Assembly (NCBI RefSeq): GCF_017355785.1 | Contig: NZ_JAFEWE010000017.1 | Span: 62,001 to 126,000 of the forward strand | Source of the DNA: Desertivirga arenae | Lineage (GTDB): Bacteria > Bacteroidota > Bacteroidia > Sphingobacteriales > Sphingobacteriaceae | Length of the DNA stretch: 64,000 nt | Direction of reading: 5' to 3' | Part shown: positions 34,925 through 46,000 of the stretch, piece after piece | How positions within the stretch are numbered: the stretch's first letter is position 1 | How the letters are laid out: each line of letters opens with the position of its first letter | Notes under the pieces: generated by a model | What the model was told of the DNA's origin: nothing | Databases searched by the model: none | The model's input: the letters and a program-made list of their open reading frames with translations, nothing else | Made by a program: the position numbers and the translations under genes

Positions 34925-37900
34925 TTAGAAGCCAACTGTTACACCCATTAGTATATTTCTTGTTGGAGGGGTTAGTGCTTTGTCCTCATTATACTTAAAT
35001 GGATCATTACCTGTACGCGATGAAACATCAGGATCTACTCCCTTGTACTTTGTAAAAGTTGCGAGATTCTCAGCAGTCAAATACACGCTGGCATTTTTCA
35101 TTCTTAGCTTTGCAACCTGCTGCTTCGGCAAATTGTACCTAACTGTCACCTGTTTCAACCTGAGGAAAGAAGCATCTGAAACATAACGGTCAGACCCAAG
35201 CCAGTTATAACCATTTTGGTACAAGGCTCTTGGAACATTTGTTACGTCGCCAGGATTACGCCACCTCTGTAGGACCATAGTGCTTTGATTGTTATAGTTG
35301 AACATGTTTGTAGTATACATTAAGGTATTGTTCACAATCTTGTACCCTAACTTATAGCTGAAGAAGGCGTTAAAGGTAAGGTTACCTTTGTATGTTATTG
35401 AAGGACCAAATCCCCCCGTTATTTTTGGTATACTATTTCCAAGAAACACGATATCATCCTGATTAATATTACCATCATGATTGACGTCCTCATACATAGC
35501 ATCCCCGGGTTGAAAAATGTAATTGTTGGTAGGATAGTTGTAACGCATTAAGACAACCTGATTATTTGGACCGACAATCTGGTTGCCATTGGCATCGCGG
35601 GCGATAGTGGCCTCCTGATCAGTATAAACACCTTTGAATTTAAATCCATAAAAAGAACCGAAAGGATTACCTTCTACCAGGTAAGATCTATAAACACCAT
35701 TATCAATACTAGTTCCGCTAACACGAGGATAATACTCCGAAATTTGTGTGATCACGTTTGTGTTTTGGGCGATATTAAAGCCAAAGTTTACGATCCATTT
35801 TTTTGAGCGATAAGGAATCGTATTTATTCCTATTTCAAAACCCTTGTTTGTCATACTTCCAACATTTGCCATTAGTTGGGTGTATCCCGTATAGTTTGGA
35901 ACTTGCAGCCTGTCAAATAACAAGTCTTTAGTTCTGTTACTATATACGTCAATATCAAGTTTTATAGCATTTTTCAAGGCATTGAATGTAAGTCCGAAAT
36001 TTCTTCCCACGTTAGTTTGCCATTTCAAGTTGTCAAGCCCCAGCCGACCAGGAATTACTCCTGACATACCTATATAATCAGAAGATGTAGGTACATAAGT
36101 GTTGAAGAAAAGATAATTTTTATCAGGTTGTCCACCAGATTCGCCATAACTGGCTCTGAAACTAAAGTCGTCAATAAACTTAAATTGCTTCATAAAAGGC
36201 TCACCTGAAAGGCGATACCTAGCTGAAATTGCCGGGAACACTCCATATTTATAATTCGATCCAAAACGAGAATTTCCGTCGAGCCTTGCAGTTAGATTGA
36301 TAATATATCTATCTAGGTAATTGTATTGCTGGGTTGTTGCAATACCTAAAGTCCGATACTTTGAAATACCGCCATTTAGGGCAAGATCAGAGTTTTGAGT
36401 TCTGCCAGGGTTCGAGGGGTCCTGAAGATAAGAGGAGGCAGTATTTGAAGTAACGATATTTTGTTCATTAACAGTCTGATCTTCCGTTTGAAACGTTAAC
36501 AACGATTGGAGAGAGTGATTCTCCCCCAGGCGAGGCGTAAAAATTAAATTTAATTTAGTACTAACTCCAAAGAAATCTTTGTCGCTATCAGCAGCACGGT
36601 TCACTGTTGTTTCTGTAACTGGCCTACCCGTGGCTAATTGAGGTAGGAACGACTTCGTTTTTTGATTATTTATATCAAACTGAACATCGAAAGTTGAAAC
36701 TAAAAGGCTATTTGGTAAGATATCATAGGTTAATTGGAATTTAGGAGTAATACGCTCACCGTAAACCCTGGCATAGGACTGCTCAACCATTGCGAGCGGA
36801 TTAACTGTTCCAAGGATCTCACCTCTATTGTTCAAACCTGAATAAAAGCCCTGTACATTAGAAGCAGGAGAAAAATAATTAGGTGTTTGATTTCCAAATT
36901 CGTCATAACGATAAATACCCATGTTTGGCATTTTAGTGTAAGCGATATTACGTACCGAGCCTGAATAGTTTAAAGTATTTAAAACGTGTGTATACTTGAA
37001 GTCAGAACGAAAACGAATACGATTTGATACGTTATAATCTAAGTTGATAGTCGTTGTAATCCGATCAAGGTCAGTACCCTTTGTTGTTCCAGTCTGATTT
37101 AAATAGCCGGCAGAAGCATAATAACGAGCCTTTTCTCCCCCGCCCTGCATGGTAACATTATGATCTTGAGAATAGCCGATCTGAGTAATTGCATCAATCC
37201 AGTTACTATTCTGACTATAGTTGTAATACTGAAAAGGCATCATTGGGTCATATAAAAACTCGGTGTTCTGTGTGGTATTAAGGGGTAGCCCATTTCTGTT
37301 ATTTACCCCTTCCAATACCACTGTAGAATATTGGTCTCCCGACAGTAGCGGAATATTTTCTGGTTGTTTAGAATAGGTACCTCTGAAATTGTAACCAATA
37401 CTTGGCTTGCCAATAACCCCGCGTTTTGTTGTAATTAATAATACTCCGTTAGCTGCTCTTGCTCCCCAAATCGCGGTCGAAGCGGCATCCTTAAGGATGG
37501 TAATGGTATTAATATCAGTAGGGGCAATATTCAAAAGCTGTGCATAGCCTTGCTCATCGGCAGTAGAAAAATTGAAGTCGCTGGGAATATTTGTTTCAAA
37601 AGGCATACCATCCACAACGATCATGGGTTCGGCCGATCCGTTCAGGGAAGCTGTACCACGAATACGAATAGACATCCCAGCACCTGGGTCTCCAGAAGTA
37701 GTTCCTATATCAACGCCTGGCATACGGCCTTGTAAAGCCTGATCAATGGAAGCCGCTGATAGTTCCTGAAGATCTTTTGCATTAACCGTAGTAGTTGCAA
37801 AAGTGGAACTTCTTTCATCAATATTTAAACCAGACCCGTTGTTTACAGTACGCTTGCCAGTAATTACAACATCGGCAAGTTCGCTCGTGTTAGAGACCAA

Positions 37901-38239
37901 CGAAATATTAATCACTGAACGTCCATTGATGGGCTGAACCTGAGTTTTATAACCCAGATAAGACACCTGAATAGAGTTGGCGGGATTACTGATCTGTAAT
38001 GCATAATTACCGTCTATGTCGGTAGTTGCACCTCTGACAATACGTTTGTCTTTATCAAGCTCAACAACTGAAGCTCCTATAACTGACAGCTTATCCTTTG
38101 AGTCAATAACCTTTCCCTTTACGGTTATCCTTTGTTGAGTTTGGGCGTTCAGACCCAAGCCACTTAAAGAAAGACCTAGTATTATTAAGAAACTTAATAC
38201 TTTGTAGAATGGGCTTTTCATACCTTTGAATATCTTCAT
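34925..38239 (-). CDS. SusC/RagA family TonB-dependent outer-membrane transporter
   Basis: An 1104-residue TonB-dependent channel with a signal peptide (to about residue 32, GLNAQ), a CarboxypepD-like domain (38-110, ITVKGKVIDSKDKLSVIGAS), the ELADVVITGKR linker, a plug with IRIRGTASLNGSAEPMIVVDG, and a large barrel. Its ATG overlaps the TAA of the preceding FAS1 gene by one base (TAATG), so translation is coupled. It pairs with the SusD gene 13 bp downstream. The substrate is not deducible. Confidence 0.94.
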   Translation of the reverse strand: MKIFKGMKSPFYKVLSFLIILGLSLSGLGLNAQTQQRITVKGKVIDSKDKLSVIGASVVELDKDKRIVRGATTDIDGNYALQISNPANSIQVSYLGYKTQVQPINGRSVINISLVSNTSELADVVITGKRTVNNGSGLNIDERSSTFATTTVNAKDLQELSAASIDQALQGRMPGVDIGTTSGDPGAGMSIRIRGTASLNGSAEPMIVVDGMPFETNIPSDFNFSTADEQGYAQLLNIAPTDINTITILKDAASTAIWGARAANGVLLITTKRGVIGKPSIGYNFRGTYSKQPENIPLLSGDQYSTVVLEGVNNRNGLPLNTTQNTEFLYDPMMPFQYYNYSQNSNWIDAITQIGYSQDHNVTMQGGGEKARYYASAGYLNQTGTTKGTDLDRITTTINLDYNVSNRIRFRSDFKYTHVLNTLNYSGSVRNIAYTKMPNMGIYRYDEFGNQTPNYFSPASNVQGFYSGLNNRGEILGTVNPLAMVEQSYARVYGERITPKFQLTYDILPNSLLVSTFDVQFDINNQKTKSFLPQLATGRPVTETTVNRAADSDKDFFGVSTKLNLIFTPRLGENHSLQSLLTFQTEDQTVNEQNIVTSNTASSYLQDPSNPGRTQNSDLALNGGISKYRTLGIATTQQYNYLDRYIINLTARLDGNSRFGSNYKYGVFPAISARYRLSGEPFMKQFKFIDDFSFRASYGESGGQPDKNYLFFNTYVPTSSDYIGMSGVIPGRLGLDNLKWQTNVGRNFGLTFNALKNAIKLDIDVYSNRTKDLLFDRLQVPNYTGYTQLMANVGSMTNKGFEIGINTIPYRSKKWIVNFGFNIAQNTNVITQISEYYPRVSGTSIDNGVYRSYLVEGNPFGSFYGFKFKGVYTDQEATIARDANGNQIVGPNNQVVLMRYNYPTNNYIFQPGDAMYEDVNHDGNINQDDIVFLGNSIPKITGGFGPSITYKGNLTFNAFFSYKLGYKIVNNTLMYTTNMFNYNNQSTMVLQRWRNPGDVTNVPRALYQNGYNWLGSDRYVSDASFLRLKQVTVRYNLPKQQVAKLRMKNASVYLTAENLATFTKYKGVDPDVSSRTGNDPFKYNEDKALTPPTRNILMGVTVGF

Positions 38240-40455
38240 TAAAATTTCAGTACTTGATTTATAGAATGTATTAGAGCCCTGTTGCTCAAATTATTGCTGT
38301 TCGATAAGTTTGCAGTGGCTGAAACAGGGGTTGCACTGTCGTCTTTTAACCTGAAATTTGCAACAGCATTAGAACCATCATATTCCACTTTGATCAACCT
38401 TGTATCTCCAGTACTTGTCTTCAATAGGGTTTGATATGCAGCAGCTTTCTTCCCATCAATAGCAACAGTTGCTTTGTTTATAAAGGAATATTTAATAAAG
38501 TCCTCTACTGCTATCTTTTGGGCACCTGACTGCTGGGAAAGAAGGAAGGATGGAGTAACTGTTGCACCTGAGATCGTTCCAGGCAGACGCCCTTCCCTAA
38601 TTGCTTGTTCTATTGCAGCATTGGTTGGGACAAATAGTGTAGAAAATGCTCCTTTATCAACACCCGCTATTTCCTTTGTCGAATTATTCCATAAAGAAGA
38701 ATTTTTAAGGTAATTAAAGAAATGACTAAAAGAACTAGCCTTGGACGAAGCAAGCCCCTCCAGTGTTGAACCCACTGTCACAGGTCCATCTTCAGCAAAC
38801 TTAAGAACCCCACTTGCATAGTAAACCTTGCCATTCACATAATCCCGGCTTCCTGTTACAGTGACAAAGCTATTATCAACCACATTTCCGCTGGCCTGTA
38901 ACCTGTTGTTTTCAAACTTCACGTATTCACCGTTATTTCCCTCGGCAATTCCAGTTCCGGATAGATTGTCAAATTCACCGCTTGGTGTAGTTAAAACGGC
39001 ACTTTGAACAATCCGGTTTATCCTAGCTAAAGGTATTGCACCATATACAGGACTTGTACCGGGGGCAACATATTCCCACTGATTTAGATCCTCACGGAAA
39101 CGGTAGCCCGCTGCAAGTAGGTCGTTATTGTTCATAAGGATCATTGTCTGGTGCAATGAAGGTATTTGAGTAATAGACCTTAGATCAGATCCGTCAATAG
39201 CCCTTGTCATGTTTAGATACGAAGGGTTTAAAAAAGCAGCAGCATAAATAGTACGAAAGACATTACCTTCCTGAGCCTTATTTACCCCATAAAAAAAGCC
39301 ATTACTTAACACCTTTCGTTCAACTACATTTGTGGAAGAGAAGGTCGCTACTTCCGACTGTGCATTGAGTTCGCTATTTACTCTCTCTGGCCACACAGTT
39401 ACCTTCCACATGTGAGAGTTAACTAAGTTTAATAACAGGGATTGAGGGGCTGCACTAAAGGTTTTGTAATATTCTAAGACTACATCGGTTAAAGGCTTTA
39501 AGGCAGCATTTGTTGGAACTGCGATAGACCAAGCTGCCGCCTGACCATCTGTAGAACCTGCCAAATAGCTCTCGTTATTAGGTGAAAAGGCAAGACCTGC
39601 GTTATACGTCTTAATATAAACCTGCTCGGAAGAACCGGTTAGAATACGATAGCGATCGGTAAAATCAGCATTCGGAATATAAGTAACAAGCGAATCAAGT
39701 AGCTTTTTAAAATCGCTGTATTCTGGCTTAGAAGCAATATACTGTTCAATATTAGGTAAAGGCGTAATAACTTTATCAATTACATGTATGATACCATTCT
39801 CTGCAGGCACATTTGCTTCGATAACTTTGGCGCCAGCCACATCAAAATCTGAAGGAGTTTGTCCGGGATAAAATGAAGTATAGGTAGAGTTTTGATTTAT
39901 TTGGTTAAAGTCAAAATAACTACTTATGAAGTAGGGGATGTATTTATTATTATTTTCGTTAGGAATAACAGTTGCACCATTCCGGCTATTATCAACTACC
40001 TTCTTATTGTTTTCAGTATATACGAAATCATAATAAGCTGTTCTCCTTCTGAATGCTCCATTGGCAATTCGTCCAACAGCAGTCTGATAAGCTGTAAGTT
40101 CCTCTTTCCGGAAAGGGTTGTAAACCAAACCGTAGGTTGCAATCTTTCTTGCCATCTCTGGAGTAATCTGATCTATTCCCGAAATATTATTTTCCTGAAA
40201 ATATTTCTGAAAGGCTTCGTCGGTCGGAGCAAAGAAGGTCCATGCACCAGATCTTCCCAAAATATCCTTATATCCAGACTTATCAATTACCGCGAGAAGA
40301 GTATTGAATTTGCCCATAGCCTGCAATTGCTGATAGATAGGAGGTGCTAAGTCATCGGGCCTACCATAGTATTCATCCCACTCCTTTTTATTACAACTCG
40401 TAAATAAGAAAACAGCTGATAAAAAGTACAATAACCTTTGTATCGATCTCATCAT
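38239..40455 (-). CDS. Multi-FAS1 (fasciclin) domain lipoprotein, first gene of the FAS1-SusCD operon
   Basis: A 738-residue lipoprotein with lipobox FTSC (Cys 21). Three fasciclin-like regions can be seen: about 40-215 (FNTLLAVIDKSGYKDIL, FFAPTDEAFQKYF, ENGIIHVIDKVI), about 235-430 (diverged), and about 560-738 (FSHFFNYLKNSSLWN, FVPTNAAIEQAI, RALIHSINQVLKF). FAS1 modules in other organisms mediate adhesion or bind glycans. It is translationally coupled to the SusC gene behind it, which argues for a joint outer-membrane complex. The exact role is unknown. Confidence 0.87.
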   Translation of the reverse strand: MMRSIQRLLYFLSAVFLFTSCNKKEWDEYYGRPDDLAPPIYQQLQAMGKFNTLLAVIDKSGYKDILGRSGAWTFFAPTDEAFQKYFQENNISGIDQITPEMARKIATYGLVYNPFRKEELTAYQTAVGRIANGAFRRRTAYYDFVYTENNKKVVDNSRNGATVIPNENNNKYIPYFISSYFDFNQINQNSTYTSFYPGQTPSDFDVAGAKVIEANVPAENGIIHVIDKVITPLPNIEQYIASKPEYSDFKKLLDSLVTYIPNADFTDRYRILTGSSEQVYIKTYNAGLAFSPNNESYLAGSTDGQAAAWSIAVPTNAALKPLTDVVLEYYKTFSAAPQSLLLNLVNSHMWKVTVWPERVNSELNAQSEVATFSSTNVVERKVLSNGFFYGVNKAQEGNVFRTIYAAAFLNPSYLNMTRAIDGSDLRSITQIPSLHQTMILMNNNDLLAAGYRFREDLNQWEYVAPGTSPVYGAIPLARINRIVQSAVLTTPSGEFDNLSGTGIAEGNNGEYVKFENNRLQASGNVVDNSFVTVTGSRDYVNGKVYYASGVLKFAEDGPVTVGSTLEGLASSKASSFSHFFNYLKNSSLWNNSTKEIAGVDKGAFSTLFVPTNAAIEQAIREGRLPGTISGATVTPSFLLSQQSGAQKIAVEDFIKYSFINKATVAIDGKKAAAYQTLLKTSTGDTRLIKVEYDGSNAVANFRLKDDSATPVSATANLSNSNNLSNRALIHSINQVLKF

Positions 40456-40930
40456 ATGATTAATTGAATGAAAATGTATTTTTTTTGTATTGTTAGAACC
40501 TGAATCTTAAATCATTAGAAATGTCAAATCGACATCTTTTTAAGAAATCGGATGGAAGAAATGGAGAAAGTAAATCTTTTATCATAGAATTCCTCGGTTA
40601 CTTAATTGGTAAATTGGCTACTATCCCGTAGTACGTTCACACTATCAATTGGTTGCAACTAAATTATGGGGATTGCAGCAGGCCGGCAACCTGTAGCATC
40701 CTGCCTTGTCAATTTAAAGGCAGAAATCGGAGAGGCAAGGAAATTCTAGATTGCAAAAAGGAGTGAACTTTTTTTTCATGGGAAATACTATTTGCTAATT
40801 CTGTTAAAAAAAAACTGACAAAAGGTTCAAATTCATGAAAAAATAACAAAAGTGCAGCAAAGTTGATTTATTACTTGTAAGGGGATCAATATGGAATTTT
40901 AAGGCATTCTGACCAACCTTGGCATATAAC
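40456..40930. other. Long intergenic leader before the FAS1-SusCD operon
   Basis: About 475 bp upstream of the first FAS1 gene. No coding frame and no exact TAnnTTTG box facing the operon was found. Two competing hairpins can be drawn: CTGCCTT (40701-40707) with AAGGCAG (40717-40723), or GCAGG (40678-40682) with CCTGC (40700-40704), which share bases. The promoter may use an alternative sigma factor. Confidence 0.4.
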
Positions 40931-40970
40931 AAAAAAAGGAGAGCGCTCAACCGCAACTCTCCCTTTTTTT
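40931..40970. terminator. Bidirectional intrinsic terminator after the sigma-FecR-SusCD unit
   Basis: AAAAAAAGGAGAG on the left pairs with CTCTCC-TTTTTTT on the right around a short loop with CGCTCAACCGCAA, one extra C bulged. It lies 14 bp after the SusD stop on the minus strand and separates this unit from the FAS1-SusCD operon. Confidence 0.8.
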
Positions 40971-40983
40971 AACTTTATAATTA

Positions 40984-43005
40984 CTAATAACCCGGGTTTT
41001 GATACTTTTTCTTGGCATCCGGATCCATCGGCCTCCCCTCAACGGTAGTTAAATTGATCTGTTGGGTTGGAATAGGACGAAGTTTATTATGCTCTTGAAT
41101 ACTGGTTGCCTCAGGATTGTATTTGTATGTAGTGCCCTGAAAGACGTAGGTACCGGTACCCTGATTAACACGCTGAAACAAAGTCTCCGTTCTTACCAAA
41201 TCTTCCCAACGATATAACTCACCACATAACTCTCTGGTCCTTTCGTTCAATATAAAGTGAATGAACCTATCCTCTGTATTAGATACAGTAGTTGGATACA
41301 GCTCACTTGCAGCATTAGTTGTAAAGAGGGTCATTGTTGCCTCTAAGGCTGGGTAAGTACTACTAACGTCGCCTTTTGTAGCCCCATCGTATTTATAAGT
41401 CTGTGGATTTCTAAACTCCCCGGCTTTATAAGCTGCTCTCTCTCTTATCTTGTTAATATATGTCAGAGCGGTTGCGTAATTTGCTTTTCGTCCATGAGCT
41501 TCTGCAAGTATTAGATAGGTTTCACCTAAACGGGCTAAGATTCCGTTCTTCACGCCAGACTCCTCATTAACGATCGTACTAACACGAACAGGATCAAGAT
41601 GCTTTACCAGTGTCAGGTATTTGTTATTACTAAAGCCTTTCACAGTTGCTCCATTCGAAGCAGCTTTGATCCACCTTGCATAAGTTCTATATCTAAACTT
41701 TCCTAAATCTGCTTCTGGGATCGCATTCGCCCGATCATTAACTATGAAAAATGCCGCAGTATCCCCTACACCAAATTTCGGCTTTCCAACTAAGGCCGGA
41801 GTGGGAGCATCTGATGCTGTGAAATTTACTTTTGCGTCAGCATTTGAATAATATGCTGTTCTAAATGATTTATAGAACCTGGAATCATTTTTACGGTCAA
41901 AAATATCAATCACATAGTCTGAAGGACCCATTCTTCTGAAAGGACGTCCATTGAACTGGTCTCTTACCAAGCCTGGGATTCCAGAATCATATTGCATAAT
42001 AAAGTACTCGTGTACCCTGTTTCCAGCTGTTGTATTTGCAGCTACGTTTGTAGTAAACTGCGCTGCTAATATTACTTCTTTGCTTTGATTGGCTAACTTT
42101 ATCTTGCCATAGTCACCAGCAGGCGCAGTACCATGCGTACCAAGTGCCGGGGTAGTAACATTGGGGTAGTTTGCCGGATATACCCCACTCCATAAGTTCA
42201 TATAGTCCGCCTCCAAAGCATATCCATAAGGACCAGTAATAACGCCATTTGCATGAAAGATCACACTATCAAGATCAGTGCTCTGCATGCCCCTGTTTGC
42301 TTTCTCCTCATTGCTCTTTGCACTTGCTCTGGTTAAATATACCTTTGCCAGAAAATGACGGGCTGTCCCGGCGGATGCCCTCCCTAAGGCTGATGATACA
42401 GGAGGTAGATTATCCTTAGCATAAATCAAATCAGCAATTATCGACTTGTATACATCCGCGACAGAAGCTCTTGGAAAATCAGTCCTCAATTCCCGGCTGG
42501 ATTGCAGTACTAGTGGCACTCCTCCAAATTGTTGGACAAGAGTGAAGTAATAATAAGCCCTAAGGAAATGTAATTCCCCAAGACGAACCCTTTTCTTAGC
42601 TTCGGTACCTAGCACCGTTGAATTAGGATCATTAAACTCACCTAATAATTCAATGCCAACATTACAGCGATTAATTCCTTCATACATTGCAATCCACATA
42701 GAATTCACTAAAGGCTCATCGGCATTTAAGCCTGATGCCGTATAGGTATTGTAGTAAGAGAAGTTGAACTGGTCTCCAAGAATAAATTCATCGTCCCCGA
42801 AATTAAACATAGCATAAGCCTGTTCTCCATTAAACTTCCAACGCAGCCTCTCATAAGCCGACTCTACCACGTCTTCGATACCTTTATCTGTTTTATAATA
42901 GTCAAAGGTCAGGTTACTTACCAGCTCCTCTTCTACAAATTTCTTACAAGAGAAGGTACTTAGAATTAGTAATAAGACCAAAGCGTACTTTGAAAATCTT
43001 TTCAT
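40984..43005 (-). CDS. SusD/RagB family nutrient-binding outer-membrane lipoprotein
   Basis: A 673-residue SusD homologue, longer than average because of inserts around residues 270-420. The signal peptide ends in lipobox TFSC (Cys 20). The core LGELHFLRAYYYFTLVQQFG and the C-terminal FILNERTRELCGELYRWEDL are typical. It pairs with the STN-type SusC gene 61 bp upstream and is the last gene of the sigma-regulated unit. Confidence 0.92.
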   Translation of the reverse strand: MKRFSKYALVLLLILSTFSCKKFVEEELVSNLTFDYYKTDKGIEDVVESAYERLRWKFNGEQAYAMFNFGDDEFILGDQFNFSYYNTYTASGLNADEPLVNSMWIAMYEGINRCNVGIELLGEFNDPNSTVLGTEAKKRVRLGELHFLRAYYYFTLVQQFGGVPLVLQSSRELRTDFPRASVADVYKSIIADLIYAKDNLPPVSSALGRASAGTARHFLAKVYLTRASAKSNEEKANRGMQSTDLDSVIFHANGVITGPYGYALEADYMNLWSGVYPANYPNVTTPALGTHGTAPAGDYGKIKLANQSKEVILAAQFTTNVAANTTAGNRVHEYFIMQYDSGIPGLVRDQFNGRPFRRMGPSDYVIDIFDRKNDSRFYKSFRTAYYSNADAKVNFTASDAPTPALVGKPKFGVGDTAAFFIVNDRANAIPEADLGKFRYRTYARWIKAASNGATVKGFSNNKYLTLVKHLDPVRVSTIVNEESGVKNGILARLGETYLILAEAHGRKANYATALTYINKIRERAAYKAGEFRNPQTYKYDGATKGDVSSTYPALEATMTLFTTNAASELYPTTVSNTEDRFIHFILNERTRELCGELYRWEDLVRTETLFQRVNQGTGTYVFQGTTYKYNPEATSIQEHNKLRPIPTQQINLTTVEGRPMDPDAKKKYQNPGY

Positions 43006-43066
43006 TTCAATTAATATTTAGATTAAAATTGACACCACTTCAAAAAACCAGGATTAGCGTAAAATC

Positions 43067-46000
43067 TTATAATCCGCATCTTACTCCAAGCACAAAGCTT
43101 CTATAACTATAAGAAGTTGGAGAAGGACTGTTCGTACTTGAAGATGGATATGTGGATGAATAGGGAACCGTTTCTGGATCGTAACGCTTGAACTTACTAA
43201 ATATAAAAGGATTAACAGCACTAACAGAAACCGCCAGATTATTAATTCCAAGCCGCTTAACTGTTGCTACAGGAACATTATATGCTAGTTGTATATTTCT
43301 AACTCTCACAAATGAACCGTCTCTGAAACTGAGTGATTGCCAGTAAGACGGAATATCACTTGTTCTGTTTGGCTGCTGATAGTCGTTTGATGGATTAGTT
43401 GGAGTCCAGTAATTAACTTTAGGTCCCGGATAACGACCAACGAGTCCAGGTCTGAAGTCTCTGACAGTAGAACCTTTACTGATATAAACAAATGTACTAA
43501 GGCTGAAGCGTTTGAACGAAACTGCATTATTAATACCAGCAGTCCATTTTGGGTTAGGTGAACCGATAAAAATCTTATCAGCTTCCGTTATTGTTGTATC
43601 GCCGTTCATATCCTCAACTCTGATCCTTCCAGGTTTGAATAAATCACTGTTACGGTTATTTCCCTTCTTCCACCAGTAATCCTTTAAGATTCCCCCAGAC
43701 AAAGTATCTGTATATTGGAAAATCCCCTGATTTTTATAGTCCCAATAAGTCCTTACAGGTTGTCCATAAAACCACTGTTGTGCAATTACATTTTCACCTC
43801 TTTCATTTAAATAAGTTACTTCTTCTTTATTGCGTGCAAACGATATATCCGCTGTCCACTTGAAACCATCATTCTTTCTCGACTTATCTATAATTACTCC
43901 TGAAACTGCAACCTCTACACCTCTATTCCTTACGTTGCCCAGGTTAACAAAAGCCCCTCCTGTATAACCCAATGCCCCAGGAACCTGAATATTCTGAATA
44001 TTATTGGTATTTGACTCATATAGATCTATAGAACCAGAAAGGCGGCCCTTGTAGAATCCATAATCTATACCAAGGTTCTTAGTCTTTGTCCTTTCCCAGG
44101 TGAGATTCGGAGATGGTAAAAGATTTGGAGAATAAGAGATAGCTATGGCGTCTCCAAAGTTATAATAGGTAGGTCCGGCTAAAGGTCCAGAAGTCTTATA
44201 AGGATCAATACCAGCATTACCTACTTCCCCGTACCCAATCCTCAATTTTAGCTGCTCTACGAAGCTCAGAGATTTCATAAAATTCTCCTGATCTACCTTC
44301 CACGCAACTGAAACCGACGGGAATGATGCAGCCTTATTTCCAGGAGCTAATACGGATGAAACATCGTGACGAAGAGCGGCTGTCAAAATATATTTACTGT
44401 TGAAAATATAATTTACTCTTCCAAGATAAGAGTACAGGCTACGCTGAGAGTAGGGTGTAGTAGAATTACTAATAATTGTTCCCGTAGCATTGTTTTGAAG
44501 AGCATACCATAGCTGGCTTTCGTATGTTAAGCTATTTGATGTCAACGAAACTTGCTCTTTATTTTCTCGCAATAACTCATTTACAAGCGTAACACCTAAC
44601 TCATGTTTCTTACCAAAGCTTCTGTTAAAATTCAACTGATTCTGTACCGTCCATGTGAAATTATTATTTAAGATCTCAGAACCATTTGGATCCGCCAGGC
44701 GCTGAACAGAAGAGCGAGAACCATTGAACCGTCCATCTCTTTGGCCTGAAAAGTCAATCCCTAAAGTGGATTTCAGAGTAAAACTTTTTAGAAAGCCAAT
44801 CTGACCGTAAACATTTGAAAGCAGTCTATTCGTTTTAAGCCGGCTTAAGACTGTATTGACATCATTTAAAGGATTAAAAACCTGATCATCAGCACCTGGG
44901 TTCAATAAGAAATTTCCATTTTCGTCATAAGGTTCAACCAAAGGAAATTGCCCTAAAGCTGCGCCATACAGATCAGTTCCTACATTTTGTACAGAGTTTG
45001 TGTAATTGATATTTGTTCCAAATTGAACGGAGGGCGTAACGTAAAGTGTATTATTATTTGATAATGTATACCTGGTATAATCCTGACTTTTAATTATACC
45101 ATTTTGGGAGAAGTATCCTCCGCTAAGGGAACTACGAAGTTTTTCAGAACCTCCAGATACACTGAAATTATGGGAATTTGTTATTCCTGTTCTTAAAGCT
45201 TCATTACCCCAGTCGAACGTCGTAATCTTTGAAGGATCATAAATGGCTACTTCATTTAATACCGGATATCCCAGACTTGCTAAAAGGGCCTTCTCTTCAG
45301 CAGTAGTAGGACGCGTTTTAGCAACAAATTTCTTAACGGTACTGGTAACGTCAAGTTCTACAAACTCGTAAGCATTTTTAATATTGTTCCATAGCCTATT
45401 GTCATTACTGCCAAAAATGGTATAGTCAGATTCAGGATCGGGGAAATATTTCTTACTTGGATTATTTGCATTCGCTGTCGGATTGTATTGCCCAGAACCG
45501 ATGTAGGCATCTCTTCTAAATTGCGCAAACTCGGATCCGTTATATACTTCCAGTTTCCGAACAATACTTTCTGCAGAAGTATTTCCCGAATACTCTACTG
45601 ATACCTTTCCAGACTTACCTTTCTTCGTAGTAATCTGGATAACGCCGTTTGCTCCTCTGGAACCGTAAATAGCAGTAGCGGAAGCGTCCTTCAATACATC
45701 AATGGACTCGATATCCAATGGGTTTATATCATCAATGCTGTAAGTAATTGGCACTCCATCTACTACGTATAAAGGGTCGTTGGTAGCACTTAATGAACGA
45801 CTACCTCTTAGCTTGATAGTAGACCCACTACCCGGCCTGAAAGAACTTGGTACAGACACCACACCAGCTACCCGGCCCTGAAGTGCCTGGCTAACGTTGG
45901 TAACAGGTACCTCTTTCACTTTATTCATATCCACAGAAGCAACTGCCTGAGCCACATTACCTCTTCTCTGCGTTCCATAACCAACAACCACCACCTCGTT

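Noticed and set aside
39892-40350. 152-codon open frame on the plus strand
   Set aside because: It lies wholly antisense to the FAS1 lipoprotein gene, has no family features and is a shadow of that gene's codon pattern.
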